Assembly (NCBI GenBank): GCA_943326015.2
Contig: CALPRQ020000010.1
Span: 27,475 to 91,474, forward strand
Length of the DNA stretch: 64,000 bases
Origin: Chitinophaga pinensis
GTDB lineage: Bacteria; Pseudomonadota; Gammaproteobacteria; Burkholderiales; Burkholderiaceae_C
Direction of reading: 5' to 3'
Under the pieces are notes generated by a model. The model saw nothing but the letters and a program-made list of their open reading frames with translations, made no database searches and was not told the DNA's origin. Position numbers and translations under genes: made by a program. This document shows, piece by piece, positions 31,972 through 44,700 of this stretch (position 1 is the stretch's first letter; the number at the start of each line of letters is the position of its first letter).

Positions 31972-32418
31972 TCAGGACTCGCCATAGACCTGGTCGGCGC
32001 GCTTGACGAAGGCATCGACCAGGCTGCCGGCGATCTTGTCGAACACCGGCCCGACCAGCGACTCCAGCGTGCGGCTCGAGAAGGCATAGTTGAGGGTAAA
32101 CAGGATCTTGCAGGCCTTTTGCTCCGGGCCGCCCAGCGGAATGAACTCCCAGGTGCCGTCGAGATGCGAGAACGGCCCGTCGACCAGCTCCAGGTTGATG
32201 CTGCGCCCCTCGACTTGGATGTTGCGGGTGGTGAAACTCTTCCTGATGCCGCTGATGGACATGCCGACGCGGGCGACAACGACCTCGCCCTGCTCTTCGA
32301 GCACAGCGCCTTCGTTGCACCAGGGCAGGAATTCGGGATAACGGGACACATCGGCCACCAGCGCGAACATTTCGGACGCGCCGTGCCAGAGCAATACAGT
32401 TTTGTTAACGCTTTTCAT
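31972..32418 (-). CDS. ratA: RatA/Coq10-type START-fold protein
   Basis: 148 residues. [20 protein letters not shown], then [20 protein letters not shown] and a C-terminal [20 protein letters not shown] are typical of the RatA/Coq10 family (polyketide cyclase-like). E. coli RatA was described as a ribosome association toxin; other members bind ubiquinone. Divergent from smpB, a conserved arrangement. Confidence 0.94.
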   Translation of the reverse strand: MKSVNKTVLLWHGASEMFALVADVSRYPEFLPWCNEGAVLEEQGEVVVARVGMSISGIRKSFTTRNIQVEGRSINLELVDGPFSHLDGTWEFIPLGGPEQKACKILFTLNYAFSSRTLESLVGPVFDKIAGSLVDAFVKRADQVYGES

Positions 32419-32474
32419 ACAATCGCCGATCGCCCCGGCATTGTATGGGTCCGGGGCACCCCCATTTGAGCAGC

Positions 32475-32960
32475 ATGGCCACTAACAAGAAATCCACCGC
32501 CGCGAGCAACTCGCGCATCGCCGACAACAAGAAGGCAATCTACAACTACCACATCGAGGAGCGGTACGAATGCGGCATGGTGCTCGAAGGCTGGGAGGTC
32601 AAGGCGCTGCGCGAGGGCAAGGTCCAGCTGACCGACGGCTACGTGCTGATCCGCGAGGGCGAGCTGTTCCTGATCGGCTGCCAGGTCAATCCGCTGCGCG
32701 GCACCTCGCCCTTCGTGAGCGCCGACAGTGCCCGCATCAAGAAGCTGCTGCTGCACCGCGAGGAGATCAAGCGCCTGGTCGGCAAGGTCGAGCAGAAGGG
32801 CTACACCCTGGTGCCGCTCAACCTGCACTGGAAGAACGGCCGGGTCAAGTGCGAGATCGCACTGGCCAAGGGCAAGGCCGAGCACGACAAGCGCGACACG
32901 ATCAAGGAACGCGAAGGCAAGCGCGAGGTGGAACGCGCGCTCAAGAGCCGCAACCGCTGA
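32475..32960 (+). CDS. smpB: SsrA-binding protein
   Basis: 161 residues from ATG 32475; a longer in-frame start adds ten unlikely residues. [20 protein letters not shown], then [40 protein letters not shown] and the basic C-terminal tail [13 protein letters not shown] are typical. It carries tmRNA to stalled ribosomes. The tmRNA gene itself is not in the window. Confidence 0.98.
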   Translation: MATNKKSTAASNSRIADNKKAIYNYHIEERYECGMVLEGWEVKALREGKVQLTDGYVLIREGELFLIGCQVNPLRGTSPFVSADSARIKKLLLHREEIKRLVGKVEQKGYTLVPLNLHWKNGRVKCEIALAKGKAEHDKRDTIKEREGKREVERALKSRNR

Positions 32961-32968
32961 ACAGCAAG

Positions 32969-33055
32969 CGGCCCCCAGGGTGGCATCCGGATTCCGATGC
33001 CGCCCTGGGGGCCGAAACCCGGCCGGGATGCGCTGCAGCAGCGCATCCCGGCCGG
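32969..33055. repeat. Two large adjacent inverted repeats between smpB and typA
   Basis: CGGCCCCCAGGG (32969-32980) pairs with CCCTGGGGGCCG (33003-33014), with an inner GGCATC/GATGCC. Beside it, an 18-base arm (33019-33036, starting CCGGCCGGGATG) pairs perfectly with 33038-33055 across a single base. No T-run. They sit between convergent genes and probably act as terminators in both directions. Confidence 0.85.
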
Positions 33056-33065
33056 ACAAGGACGA

Positions 33066-34885
<1,820 letters not shown>

Positions 34886-34889
<4 letters not shown>

Positions 34890-35848
34890 GATTGGCTCTC
34901 CAGGATTTGTTGAATTTCGATAGGGCTCAACAGACGCCCCGGGATCAGTTCGCCGGCCTCGACATGGGCAGTACCCAGCAAGGCGGCGGGATGATCGGCA
35001 TAGACGGCGACCTGCGCGGCGTCGGGCCAGGGGCCGCGACGGCGCATGCCGCTGAGGAAACGGCCTGCATTCTGCTCGTCGAGCGTGACACGCTCGTGGC
35101 GAGCCAGCAGGCTGTCGACCGGCAGCAAGGCGCTCAGGCGCTCGCTATCGGCCATGGATTCGATGGATTCGATCGAGATGCACTGCGAAAGTTCAAATTC
35201 GCCCGTTTGGGTGCGGCGCAGCGCCGACAGGTGGGCACCGCAGCCCAGCGCCCGGCCGATGTCCTCGGCCAGGGTGCGGACGTAAGTGCCCTTGCTGCAG
35301 AGCACCTGCAGTTCGAGTTCGATCTGCTCATCTTCTGGCGGCAGCAGGCGCAGCGACAGCTCGCGGATCACGATCTGGCGCGGCTCGCGCTCGACTTCGA
35401 TGCCAGCGCGGGCGTACTCGTAGAGCGCCTTGCCGTCCTTCTTGAGCGCGCTGTACATCGGCGGCAGCTGGCTGATCGGACCCGTGAAGCGGGCCGCCAG
35501 CGCTTGCAGCTTGTCCGGCGTCAGCAGATCGAGGTCGACCTCGGTGGTCGAGCTGATCTCGCCCTCCAGGTCGCCAGTGCTGGTCGTGGCGCCCAGGCGC
35601 AGCACGGCCGTGTAGCCCTTGTCGGCATCGAGATGCAGCTGGCTGAACTTGGTCGCGGCGCCAAAGCACAGCGGCAGCACACCAGTGGCCAGCGGATCGA
35701 GGGTGCCGGTATGACCGGCCTTCTCGGCCCGCAGCAACCACTTGACCTTCTGCAAGGCCTGGTTGCTGGAGAGACCGATGGGCTTGTCGAGCAGCACCAC
35801 CCCGTGCACGGGGCGACGCTGCACCCGTGCGCGAGGTGCGGTCGTCAT
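34886..35848 (-). CDS. truB: tRNA pseudouridine55 synthase
   Basis: 320 residues. HGVVLLDKPIGLSSNQALQK and GHTGTLDPLATGVLPLCFGA (catalytic Asp in GTLDP) are the TruB hallmarks, with a C-terminal PUA-like end. Makes pseudouridine 55 in tRNA. One base after the rbfA stop. Confidence 0.97.
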
Positions 35849-35849
35849 C

Positions 35850-36218
35850 TCAGTCCTCGTCCTTGGAACGGGATGCGACCGCCTTGGCGATCAGGGAACT
35901 CATGTCGGCCGCACGCTCGGAGGTGCGATCGAAATGGAAATGCAGCGTCGGCACGGTGTGGATGTGCAGGCGCTTGAACAGGCCGTTGCGCAGGAAACCG
36001 GCGGCCTGGTTCAAGGCCGCCTCGGTGTCCTGCGGATTGCCCGTCAGCAGGCTGAACCAGATCTTGGCATGAGCGTAATCAGGCGTGACTTCCACGGCCT
36101 GCAACGTGATCATGCCCAGACGCGGGTCCTTGAGCTCGCGGATCAGCTCGGTCAGATCACGCTGGATCTGATCGGCGACCTTGAAGCTGCGGTGGGTCGG
36201 TGACTTCTTGGCGGCCAT
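35850..36218 (-). CDS. rbfA: Ribosome-binding factor A
   Basis: 122 residues. [20 protein letters not shown], then [20 protein letters not shown] and [20 protein letters not shown] show the KH-like RbfA fold. Acts in 30S maturation. Lies three bases after infB. Confidence 0.97.
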   Translation of the reverse strand: MAAKKSPTHRSFKVADQIQRDLTELIRELKDPRLGMITLQAVEVTPDYAHAKIWFSLLTGNPQDTEAALNQAAGFLRNGLFKRLHIHTVPTLHFHFDRTSERAADMSSLIAKAVASRSKDED

Positions 36219-36221
36219 GAC

Positions 36222-39092
36222 TTACAGCGTACGAGCGATTTCCTTGATCTCGAAGACTTCGAGGATGTCGCCTTCCTTGATGTCGTTGTAGTTCTTGAGC
36301 TTGATGCCGCACTCGAAGCCTTCCTTGACTTCCTTGACGTCATCCTTCATGCGCTTGAGGGACTCGAGCTCGCCGGTGTAGACCACCACGTTCTCGCGCA
36401 GCAGGCGGAAATGCGCGTTGCGGGTGACATGACCGTGGGTGATCATACAGCCCGCGATGGTGCCGATCTTGGTCGCGACGATCACATTGCGGATCTCGGC
36501 GGTACCGATGATTTCCTCGCGCTTTTCCGGAGCCAGCATGCCCGACATCGCGGCCTTCAACTCATCGACGGCGTCATAGATGATGTTGTAGTAATGGATC
36601 TGGACATCGTTGCCTTCGGCCAGCTTGCGCGCGCCGACTTCGGCCCGCACGTTGAAGCCGATCACGATGGCCTTGGAGGCGATCGCCAGGTTGATGTCCG
36701 ACTCGCTGATGCCACCCACGCCGGCGTAGACCAGCTGGACGCGGATCTCTTCGGTCGAGAGCTTGAGCAGCGAGGCGGCCAGCGCTTCCTGCGAGCCCTG
36801 CACGTCGGACTTGATAATGATGGGCAGGGTCTGGACCTCGCCGGCCGACATGTCGGAGAAGATGTTCTCCATCTTGGCGGCCTGCTGGCGGGCCAGCTTG
36901 GTGTTGCGGAACTTGCCGGCACGGTAGGTCGCGATTTCACGGGCACGGCGCTCGTCGAGCATGACCATGAAGTCGTCGCCGGCCTGCGGCACTTCGGCCA
37001 GGCCCTGGATCTCGACCGGAATCGACGGACCGGCTTCCTTGGTCGGCTTGCCGTTCTCGTCGAGCATGGCGCGCACGCGACCCGAAGTCTGGCCGGCCAG
37101 CACCACGTCGCCGACCTTGAGCGTGCCGGACTGCACCAGCACGGTCGCGACCGCGCCCTTGCCCTTGTCGAGGCGGGCTTCGATCACCAGACCCTTGGCG
37201 TTGGCTGCCACCGGTGCCTTGAGTTCCAGGATCTCGGCCTGCAGCAGCACCTGCTCCAGCAGGGCATCGATGCCTTCGCCGGTCTTGGCCGACACGCCCA
37301 CGAAAGGCACGTCACCGCCGAACTCTTCCGGCACGACGGATTCAGCCACCAGCTCGGAACGCACGCGCTCCAGGTTGATGCCGGGCTTGTCGATCTTGGT
37401 CAACGCCACGACCATCGACACATTAGCCGCCTTCGCGTGCTTGATGGCTTCCTTGGTCTGCGGCATGACGCCGTCGTCGGCGGCACAGACCAGGATCACG
37501 ATGTCGGTCGCCTGGGCACCGCGGGCACGCATGGCCGTGAAGGCCTCGTGACCCGGGGTGTCGAGGAAGGACACCATGCCGCGCGGGGTTTCCACGTGGT
37601 AGGCGCCGATATGCTGGGTGATGCCGCCGGCTTCGCCGGATGCCACCTTGGTGCGGCGGATGTAGTCGAGCAGCGAGGTCTTGCCGTGGTCGACGTGACC
37701 CATGACGGTCACGACCGGCGCGCGCGGCAGCAGCTCGGCGTGGACGGCCACGTCCTCGTCGGTGAAGGCTTCCGGATCATCCAGTGCCGCGACGACAGCC
37801 TTGTGGCCCAGTTCCTCCACCAGGATCATGGCGGTGTCCTGGTCCAGCGGCTGGTTGATGGTGGCCATCTGGCCCAGCTTCATCAACTGCTTGATGACCT
37901 CGGACGACTTCAGGCTCATCTTGTGGGCCAGTTCCGCGACCGTGATGGTCTCGGGCACATGGACCTCGATCACCTTGGCCTCGACCGCCGGCGCAAACGA
38001 CGATGCACCCTGGTTGCGATCGTCACGGCCGCCACGACGACCGCCGCCCTTGGGACCGGCACGCCAGTTGCTGCCACCACCACCCGGACGGCCAGCACCG
38101 GTGTCGCCGCGGGTCTTGATTTCCTTCTTCTTGTTCGCATCGTCCTTCCAGGTGGAGGACAGATTCTCGGACTTGACTTCCTTCTTGCCTGCGGCGCCGG
38201 GGGCGGCAGCCGGGGTCTGGCCGGGCTTGGCGCCGCCAGCGGGCTTGAGCGTGCCTTTGGCGACAGCCGGAGCTGGGGCGGGCTTGGGCTCCTCGGGCTT
38301 CTTGGCGACCAGCACCTTCTTGGGCGCGGACATCATGGCGCGAATGGCCTCGGCCTCGGCCAGTGCCTTGCGGCGGCGATCCTCGAGATCCTTGGCGCGG
38401 TCTGCTTCGGCCTTCTTGGCGGCATCGGCCAGGGCCTTGGCTTCGGCTTCAGCCTTGGCCTTGGTGGCGGCGATCTGGGCCGCGTGCTCGGCGCGCTCTG
38501 CGGTCAGCTTGGCCTGGGCCTCGCGCTCGGCTGCGGTGCGCGCGGCGACTTGTTGCAGGTATTCGGCCTCGCGGCGCGCGGCGGCCTCCTCGGCCTCGCG
38601 CTTGCGGGCAGCGGCTTCCTCGGCATCGCGCTGGACGGCGGCCTGGACCTCGGCCTGCTCGCGCTGCTGACGCTGCTGGGCCAGCTCGACTTCCTGCAGC
38701 TCGATCGACTCGGCCTGGCGGCGCGCCTCTTCTTCACGGCGCACCAGCTCCTCGGTCTGGGCGGCATTGGCCTCGCCCTCGGCCGGCTCGTCGTCGCGCT
38801 TGATGAAAGTGCGCTTCTTGCGCACCTCGACCTGGATGGTGCGAGCGCGACCGCTGCCATCGGCCTGCTTGATCTCGCTGGTCGACTTCTTGGTCAGGGT
38901 GATCTTCTTGCGCTCACCGGAGGCCGTGCCGTGGGAAGCCTGCAGGTAGCCCAGCAGTTTCTGCTTGTCGGTCTCGGTGAGCATGTCGTTGCCGGCACGC
39001 TTTTCGACACCAGCGTTGGACAGCTGTTCGAGGAGGACGGAAGTGGGTTTGCCGAGTTCGGTGGCAAATTCTGCGACAGTATTGCTAGACAT
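36222..39092 (-). CDS. infB: Translation initiation factor IF-2
   Basis: 956 residues. An IF2-N domain ([20 protein letters not shown]) and a very long charged coiled linker (about 100-340, Ala/Glu/Lys/Arg-rich, then Gly-rich) precede the GTPase: [35 protein letters not shown] and [11 protein letters not shown]-terminal domains bind initiator tRNA. The linker length fits Burkholderiales IF-2. Confidence 0.98.
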   Translation of the reverse strand: MSSNTVAEFATELGKPTSVLLEQLSNAGVEKRAGNDMLTETDKQKLLGYLQASHGTASGERKKITLTKKSTSEIKQADGSGRARTIQVEVRKKRTFIKRDDEPAEGEANAAQTEELVRREEEARRQAESIELQEVELAQQRQQREQAEVQAAVQRDAEEAAARKREAEEAAARREAEYLQQVAARTAAEREAQAKLTAERAEHAAQIAATKAKAEAEAKALADAAKKAEADRAKDLEDRRRKALAEAEAIRAMMSAPKKVLVAKKPEEPKPAPAPAVAKGTLKPAGGAKPGQTPAAAPGAAGKKEVKSENLSSTWKDDANKKKEIKTRGDTGAGRPGGGGSNWRAGPKGGGRRGGRDDRNQGASSFAPAVEAKVIEVHVPETITVAELAHKMSLKSSEVIKQLMKLGQMATINQPLDQDTAMILVEELGHKAVVAALDDPEAFTDEDVAVHAELLPRAPVVTVMGHVDHGKTSLLDYIRRTKVASGEAGGITQHIGAYHVETPRGMVSFLDTPGHEAFTAMRARGAQATDIVILVCAADDGVMPQTKEAIKHAKAANVSMVVALTKIDKPGINLERVRSELVAESVVPEEFGGDVPFVGVSAKTGEGIDALLEQVLLQAEILELKAPVAANAKGLVIEARLDKGKGAVATVLVQSGTLKVGDVVLAGQTSGRVRAMLDENGKPTKEAGPSIPVEIQGLAEVPQAGDDFMVMLDERRAREIATYRAGKFRNTKLARQQAAKMENIFSDMSAGEVQTLPIIIKSDVQGSQEALAASLLKLSTEEIRVQLVYAGVGGISESDINLAIASKAIVIGFNVRAEVGARKLAEGNDVQIHYYNIIYDAVDELKAAMSGMLAPEKREEIIGTAEIRNVIVATKIGTIAGCMITHGHVTRNAHFRLLRENVVVYTGELESLKRMKDDVKEVKEGFECGIKLKNYNDIKEGDILEVFEIKEIARTL

Positions 39093-39121
39093 ATGAATGA
39101 TTCTCCGTAAGGCCTCCGCGA

Positions 39122-40621
39122 TCAGGACTGGCTTTCAGCCGAGTCACCCGAGAACCAGTGTTCGCGGGCTTTCATGATCAGCGCCGTGGCCTCGGCGGGC
39201 GTCTGGCCTGTAATTTCGCACAGCTCGTCGGTGGCCAGGTCGGCCAGGTCGTCACGGGTGTGCACACCGGAACCGGCGAGCTTGGCGATCAGCTCGACGG
39301 TCAGACCCTCGAGTTCGCGCAGGTCCTGCGAGGCGTCGTCGACGCTCTCTTCCTTGGCGATCTCCATCGTCAGCAGCGCGGCCTTGGCACGAGCGCGCAG
39401 TTCGTTGACCGTCTCCTCGTCGAAGGCGGCGATCTCGAGCATTTCCTGCAGCGGCACGTAGGCCACCTCTTCGAGGCTGCCGAAGCCTTCCTCGATCAGG
39501 ATGTCGGCCAGATCCTGGTCGACGTCGAGCTTCTCGATGAACAGCGCGCGGGTCGACTCGGATTCGGCAGCCTGCTTCTGGGCCGACTCGTCGGCGGTCA
39601 TGATGTTGATCTTCCAGCCGGTCAGATCGGACGCCAGGCGCACGTTCTGGCCGCCGCGGCCGATCGCGATCGCGAGATTTTCCTCATCGACCACCACGTC
39701 CATGCCGCCGCGCTCCTCGTCGACGACGATGGACTGCACATTGGCCGGGGCCAGCGCGCCGATCACGAACTGGGCCGGATCCTCGCTCCAGAGCACGATG
39801 TCGACGCGCTCGCCGGCGAGCTCGTTGGTCACGCCGTTGACGCGCGAGCCACGCACGCCGACGCAGGTGCCGATCGGGTCGATGCGCTTGTCGTGCGAGG
39901 CGACGGCGATCTTGGCGCGCGAACCCGGGTCACGGGCGCATTTCTTGATCTCGAGCAAACCCTGTTCGATCTCGGGCACTTCCTGGCGGAACAGCTCGAT
40001 CATGAACTCGGGCGCCGAACGCGACAGCAGGATGGGGGCGCCGCGCAGGGTCAGGTCGACTTCCATGATCATGGCGCGCACGCGGTCGCCGGAGCGGAAG
40101 TTCTCCTTGGGGATCATCTCGCTGCGCTTGAGGCGGCCTTCGACGCGACCGCTCTCGACGATCACGTCGCCCTTGTCCAGGCGCTTGACGGTGCCGACGA
40201 AGATCTTGTCGCCGCGACTCATGAAGTCGTTGAGCAGCATCTCGCGCTCGGCATCACGGATGCGCTGCAGGATCACCTGCTTGGCGGCCATGGCACCGAT
40301 GCGGCCGATCGGCACGCTTTCGATCTGCTTCTCGATGAAGTCACCGACCTGGATGCCAGGGTTTTCGTCGGCGACGTCGGAGTAGAGCTCCTCGGCGTCC
40401 GGGTTCTGCAGTCCGGCCTCGTCGGGAACCACCAGCCAGCGGCGGAAGGTGTCGTAGGCGCCGTTGTCCGGGTCGATCGCGACACGGATGTCGACCTCGC
40501 CCTTGTACAGCTTCTTGGTGGCCGAGGCCAGTGCGGTCTCGACGGCGCCCAGCACCAAGTCGCGCTCCACATTCTTTTCGCGCGAGATCGCATCGATCAA
40601 CATCAACATTTCGCGATTCAT
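39122..40621 (-). CDS. nusA: Transcription factor NusA
   Basis: 499 residues. N-terminal RNAP-binding domain, S1 domain (about 135-200), two KH domains ([20 protein letters not shown] region onward; [20 protein letters not shown]) and two C-terminal acidic repeats (the last [20 protein letters not shown]). Controls pausing, termination and antitermination. Full length. One base after rimP. Confidence 0.98.
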   Translation of the reverse strand: MNREMLMLIDAISREKNVERDLVLGAVETALASATKKLYKGEVDIRVAIDPDNGAYDTFRRWLVVPDEAGLQNPDAEELYSDVADENPGIQVGDFIEKQIESVPIGRIGAMAAKQVILQRIRDAEREMLLNDFMSRGDKIFVGTVKRLDKGDVIVESGRVEGRLKRSEMIPKENFRSGDRVRAMIMEVDLTLRGAPILLSRSAPEFMIELFRQEVPEIEQGLLEIKKCARDPGSRAKIAVASHDKRIDPIGTCVGVRGSRVNGVTNELAGERVDIVLWSEDPAQFVIGALAPANVQSIVVDEERGGMDVVVDEENLAIAIGRGGQNVRLASDLTGWKINIMTADESAQKQAAESESTRALFIEKLDVDQDLADILIEEGFGSLEEVAYVPLQEMLEIAAFDEETVNELRARAKAALLTMEIAKEESVDDASQDLRELEGLTVELIAKLAGSGVHTRDDLADLATDELCEITGQTPAEATALIMKAREHWFSGDSAESQS

Positions 40622-40622
40622 T

Positions 40623-41240
40623 TCACTCGCCTGCCTTTCCGTACTCTGCTGCTGTAGGGTTCAAATCTGTATCGGCCGCGGGCTCTGCACCCCGGCCCTT
40701 GAAACTCACGATGGGCGCCAGTCGCGCCTCGCGGATTTCGTCGAGCGTGAAGCCCAGCACCTGCACCGGCAGGGGCTTGGCCTTCTTGCTGATGCGGGCA
40801 CCCGGCTTGCGGGCGGGCGCATCGCTCCAGACGATCTGCCAGCCCTCGCCGCTTTCAGGGCGCTCGAGCGTGCCGCGGAATTTCTTGCGATTGGCCGCAA
40901 TGTCGGTACCGGTGGCGCCGATCGGGGCCTTGAGCGTGATATCGACTTCGTGACCCAGGAAGCGGGTGAAGTCGTTTTCGTTGCGCAGCGGGCGGTCAAT
41001 GCCCGGAGAGCCCACTTCGAGGCGCTTGTAGTCGACGTTCTCGACCTCGAGCAGATACTGGAGCTGCCGGGTGATCTTCTCGCAGTCCTCGACCGTGACG
41101 AACTGCTCGATGCCCGCCTGCGACGGGTCCCATGGCATGTCGATGGTCACGCGCAACAAACCGCCCGCGGACCGCTCCAGATCCACCAAGTCATACCCCA
41201 GACCCGTGACGGTCTGCTCTACGGTTTGCTGCCAACTCAT
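40623..41240 (-). CDS. rimP: Ribosome maturation factor RimP
   Basis: 205 residues from ATG 41240 ([20 protein letters not shown]); longer frames would cross the leader hairpin. The N-domain ([20 protein letters not shown], then [20 protein letters not shown]) is typical, and the C-terminus is extended and basic. Needed for 30S assembly. First gene of the rimP-nusA-infB-rbfA-truB-typA operon. Confidence 0.96.
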   Translation of the reverse strand: MSWQQTVEQTVTGLGYDLVDLERSAGGLLRVTIDMPWDPSQAGIEQFVTVEDCEKITRQLQYLLEVENVDYKRLEVGSPGIDRPLRNENDFTRFLGHEVDITLKAPIGATGTDIAANRKKFRGTLERPESGEGWQIVWSDAPARKPGARISKKAKPLPVQVLGFTLDEIREARLAPIVSFKGRGAEPAADTDLNPTAAEYGKAGE

Positions 41241-41283
41241 CGATATCTTGCCGCTTATGAAACAGTCCCAAAAAGGGACAGCC

Positions 41284-41311
41284 AAAAAAAAAGGGCCGGT
41301 ATTACCCGCCC
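41284..41311 (-). terminator. Attenuator-like terminator in the rimP leader
   Basis: On the minus strand GGGCGGGT-AAT-ACCGGCCC (one internal mismatch) is followed by nine T and lies 44 bases before the rimP ATG, after the predicted promoter. It should end part of the transcripts before the operon begins. Confidence 0.8.
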
Positions 41312-41382
41312 ATCTGGTCGTGAAGCCAGCCTTTTGGCAACCATCTTTTGCAAGGATGTTCACCTGAAACCGACTCCGTGAG

Positions 41383-41410
41383 TATATACCGAAGACAGCA
41401 GAGCAAGCAA
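41383..41410 (-). promoter_or_regulatory. Predicted rimP operon promoter
   Basis: Minus strand -35 TTGCTT (41410-41405), 16-bp spacer, -10 TATATA (41388-41383). The start would fall near 41376, about 135 bases before rimP. Confidence 0.5.
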
Positions 41411-41530
41411 GGTCTTGTTGAGTTCGGGACCCAACGCTTCATGCGACCGGCAGCTGCGAACCGCCGCATGCGAAAAATCCATCCCGCACCGGAAAACAGG
41501 CCGTTTCACGGGCTAGAATAGCGGCTTAGT

Positions 41531-41607
41531 CGGAGCGTAGCGCAGCCTGGTAGCGCATCTGCTTTGGGAGCAGAGGGTCGCGAGTTCGAATCCCGCCGCT
41601 CCGACCA
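41531..41607 (+). tRNA. tRNA-Pro (anticodon TGG)
   Basis: 77 bases including an encoded CCA. Acceptor CGGAGCG pairs with CGCTCCG; D-arm GCGC...GCGC, anticodon loop TTTGGGA with anticodon TGG, T-loop GTTCGAATC. A -10-like TAGAAT lies at 41514-41519. Confidence 0.97.
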
Positions 41608-41615
41608 TCCTACAC

Positions 41616-41643
41616 AAGGCCCACTCGTTGGGCCTTTGTTTCG
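41616..41643 (+). terminator. Terminator-like hairpin between the two tRNA genes
   Basis: AAGGCCCA (41616-41623) pairs with TGGGCCTT (41629-41636), followed by TGTTTCG. It may separate or help process the two tRNAs. Confidence 0.6.
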
Positions 41644-41652
41644 TCAGTCGCA

Positions 41653-41729
41653 CTGCCCGTAGCTCAACTGGATAGAGCAGCTGCCTTCTAAGCAGCAGGT
41701 CGGGGGTTCGAGTCCCTCCGGGCAGGCCA
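41653..41729 (+). tRNA. tRNA-Arg (anticodon TCT)
   Basis: 77 bases including an encoded CCA. Acceptor CTGCCCG pairs with CGGGCAG; anticodon loop CTTCTAA with anticodon TCT; T-loop GTTCGAGTC. Confidence 0.97.
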
Positions 41730-41756
41730 GCACTCCCCCCATGAAACCCCGGCTCC

Positions 41757-44700
41757 TTACGCAAAGCCAGGGAAATCCTGGGGGCGATCACTCATCATGC
41801 GGCGCCCGTTCACCCCCCCCCCACTGATGCCGCCAAACAGTTGGCTGGCCGGTGTGTCATCCAGCAGCGGTATCACAAAGGTGGAATCCGACTCCAGCTC
41901 GGACCAGTTCAGTGACTGGCCTGGCCGCAGCAATTGCGCGGCCAGCTGCCCGGTGGCGGCAAGGGCCTCGGACGCCGTGGCGCGGACCAGGATGAAGCGC
42001 AGGCTGCGGCCAGCGCGGCGCAGCGTCAATTCGGCCCGCGGCCAATGCCCAGGCAGGCAGGGCCTGAAATGCAGCATCCTGGCTTCCAGCTGCAGGCCGC
42101 AGATCGACTCGATCGCGGCCCGGTGCAGCCAGGCAGCCGCCCCGGTGTACCAGCTCCAGCCGCCACGCCCCAGATAGGGCGGCTGACTATAGATATCACC
42201 CGCCACCACATAGGGCTCCAGGTGGTAGCGCGGACCCCATGCCGCATGACTGGCCCGATGGGCCGGGCTCAGGTAGGTGAAGTAGTCGTAGACCTGGTCA
42301 GCCAGCCTGCGCTCGGACGGATTCAGCCTGGCCAGCTCGGCCTGTGCCATCAGCGCCCAGACACCGGCATGGGTGTACTGGGCACCGTTCTCGCGCACGC
42401 CAGCGGGATAGGCCTGGATATAGCCCGCGCTGGGGTTGGCATGGATAAGGGTGGGATTAAAGGGGGGATCGAGCAGCCGGATCAGCCCGGCCTCGCGATC
42501 CACCAGGCAGGCTTGCACCGCCGCCAACGCCCGGCGCTGCAAATCGGGATCGGCAGCGCCCGAGAGCACGCTCCAGGCCTGCGCGATCAGGTCGATGCGG
42601 CATTCGGCATTGGCTGCGGAGCCGAGCGCCTGGCCATCATCGAAATAGGCGCGCTTGAACCATTGGCCGTCCCAGGATGAACCATTGAGCACCAACTGCC
42701 AGCCTTGCGCGGCGCTCTCCCAGCGCGAGGCACGGTCCTGATCGCCACGCGCGCGCGCCAGTGGTGCGAAGTCAGCCACCAGCCGACACAGGAACCAGCC
42801 CAGCCAGACCGACTCGCCGCGGCCCTCATGACCGACGCGATTCATGCCGTCATTCCAGTCACCACCCCCCATCAGGGGCAGGCCATGCACCCCCACCCGC
42901 AAGCTGCGGTCCAGCGTGAGCGCACAATGCTCATAGACCGAGGCCTGCTGGAGACTGACAGCAGGTACGCCATACCAGTCTTCCGCCTGGTCGGGAATGG
43001 CCGGTCCTTCGAGGAAGGGTACGCTCTGGTCGAGCAAGCCGAGGTCGCCGCTGGCGCGCAGGTAATGCACACAGGCATGCGGCAGCCAGAGCAGGTCATC
43101 CGAGCTGTGCGTGCGCACCCCTGCCCCGCTCGGGGCATGCCACCAATGCTGCACATCGCCCTCGACGAACTGGCGCGAGGCGCTGAGCAGGATCTGCTGG
43201 CGCAGCAGATCCGGGGCGGCCCAGGCCAGCGCCATCGCGTCCTGCAACTGGTCCCGAAAACCGGTGGCCCCGCCGGCCTGGTAGAAACCAGCCTTGGCCC
43301 ACAGGCGGCAGGCCACCGCCTGATAAAGCAGCCAGCGGTTCACCATCACATCGAACAGGGGGTCGGGCGTCTTGACCTGGACCGCCCCCAGCAGATCGTC
43401 CCAGCTGGCGCGCGCCTCGTGCTGGCGCTGTCGGGCCGACTTGAGCGCCGCCGCATGGGCCAGTTGCCGGGCGGCCTCGGGGTCCGAGGCATAGCCCAGC
43501 AGGAACACCTGTTCCACCGTCTCGCCGGGAGGCAGCAACACCGGCGTGACCAGCGCCGCGCAGGGATCGAGTCCGGCGCCGCTGCGCTGACCCAGCGGCT
43601 CGGGCCAGACCAGAGCCCCGTTCGGATCGAAGAACTCGCGCCGGTCGCAGGTCCAGTCCGATTGCTGAGATTCCGAGTGGACGGTTGCCAGGAAGGCCGT
43701 GCCCTGGCCGAATCCGCCGGCATGCTCGGTTTGCGTGCCCAGCAAGGCCGTGAGCGTGGACGCTGGCTTGGCCCGATCCGTCTGATCCGAGGCCGGCAAG
43801 CTGGTCAGCCGCTGGCGATGCAGCGCGGCATGAACCGTGTTGCGGTCAGCCCGGCTCGCGCCCAGCAGCCACTCGGCCAGCGCCATCACGCGCAGCTGCA
43901 GCGCGCGGCGACCGTGATTGACGAGTTGCAGGCTGATCTGCTTGACTGAGGTCTGGGGATCGACGCACCAGGATGCCGTCACATCCAGGTCGCCCCGGCG
44001 GTGGCTGATCAGGCTCTGACCTGGTCCGTGCGAGACGCGATAGGGCAGCGTCCCGTCGCCCCAGGCAGAAGCGGCCACGCTCCAGACCTGACGGGTAGCC
44101 AGGTCCTGCAGCAGGAACCACTCGGCGGGCGGGTCGAGCACCGGGTCATTGGACCAGGCAGTGAGCTGGTTCAACCGGCTGTTGACGGCCCAGCTGTAGC
44201 CACCGCCGGACTCCGACAGCAAGGCACCGAAAGACGGGTTGGCCAGGACATTGACCCAGGGCCGCGCCGGACGCCGTCCGGTCCCGGTCTTGAAACGGAA
44301 CTCACCCGAAACCGGGTCGAATGCTCCGTGAGGTTCAGACGGTTCGGGCGGAACAGCAGGCTGGGTCGCGGCCACAGTCACCGCTGCGCTCGACCTCTGC
44401 TGCCGGTCGGCACGGTCCTGCTCGTGCTGCGCCATCCATTCGCGCATATGCTGCTGCAGCGGACGACCGTCGGCATGGAAGACCAGCCTGGCCAGACGGT
44501 TGAGCGTGCTGGCTTCAGCGCTGCCGATCTCGTCGGCGCGCAGCACATGAAAGCCCGTGTTGATGGGACCGGCGGCACCCGAAAGCGCTGGAATATGAGC
44601 CTCATAGCGCTCGCGCAGCGTGGCGATGTCGCGGTGCAAGGGCATCTGGTAAGAGTGGGGTTCGGCGCTGACCACCACCAGATCGCAGGCCACGCCGCCC

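Noticed and set aside
36411..40657. Very long plus-strand frames opposite infB and nusA
   Set aside because: Mirror frames of strongly biased GC-rich genes; the encoded sequences are His/Gly/Asp-rich without domains.
41513..41791. 92-codon minus-strand protein across the two tRNA genes
   Set aside because: It is antisense to two complete tRNA genes; the translated sequence is just the complement of the tRNAs.
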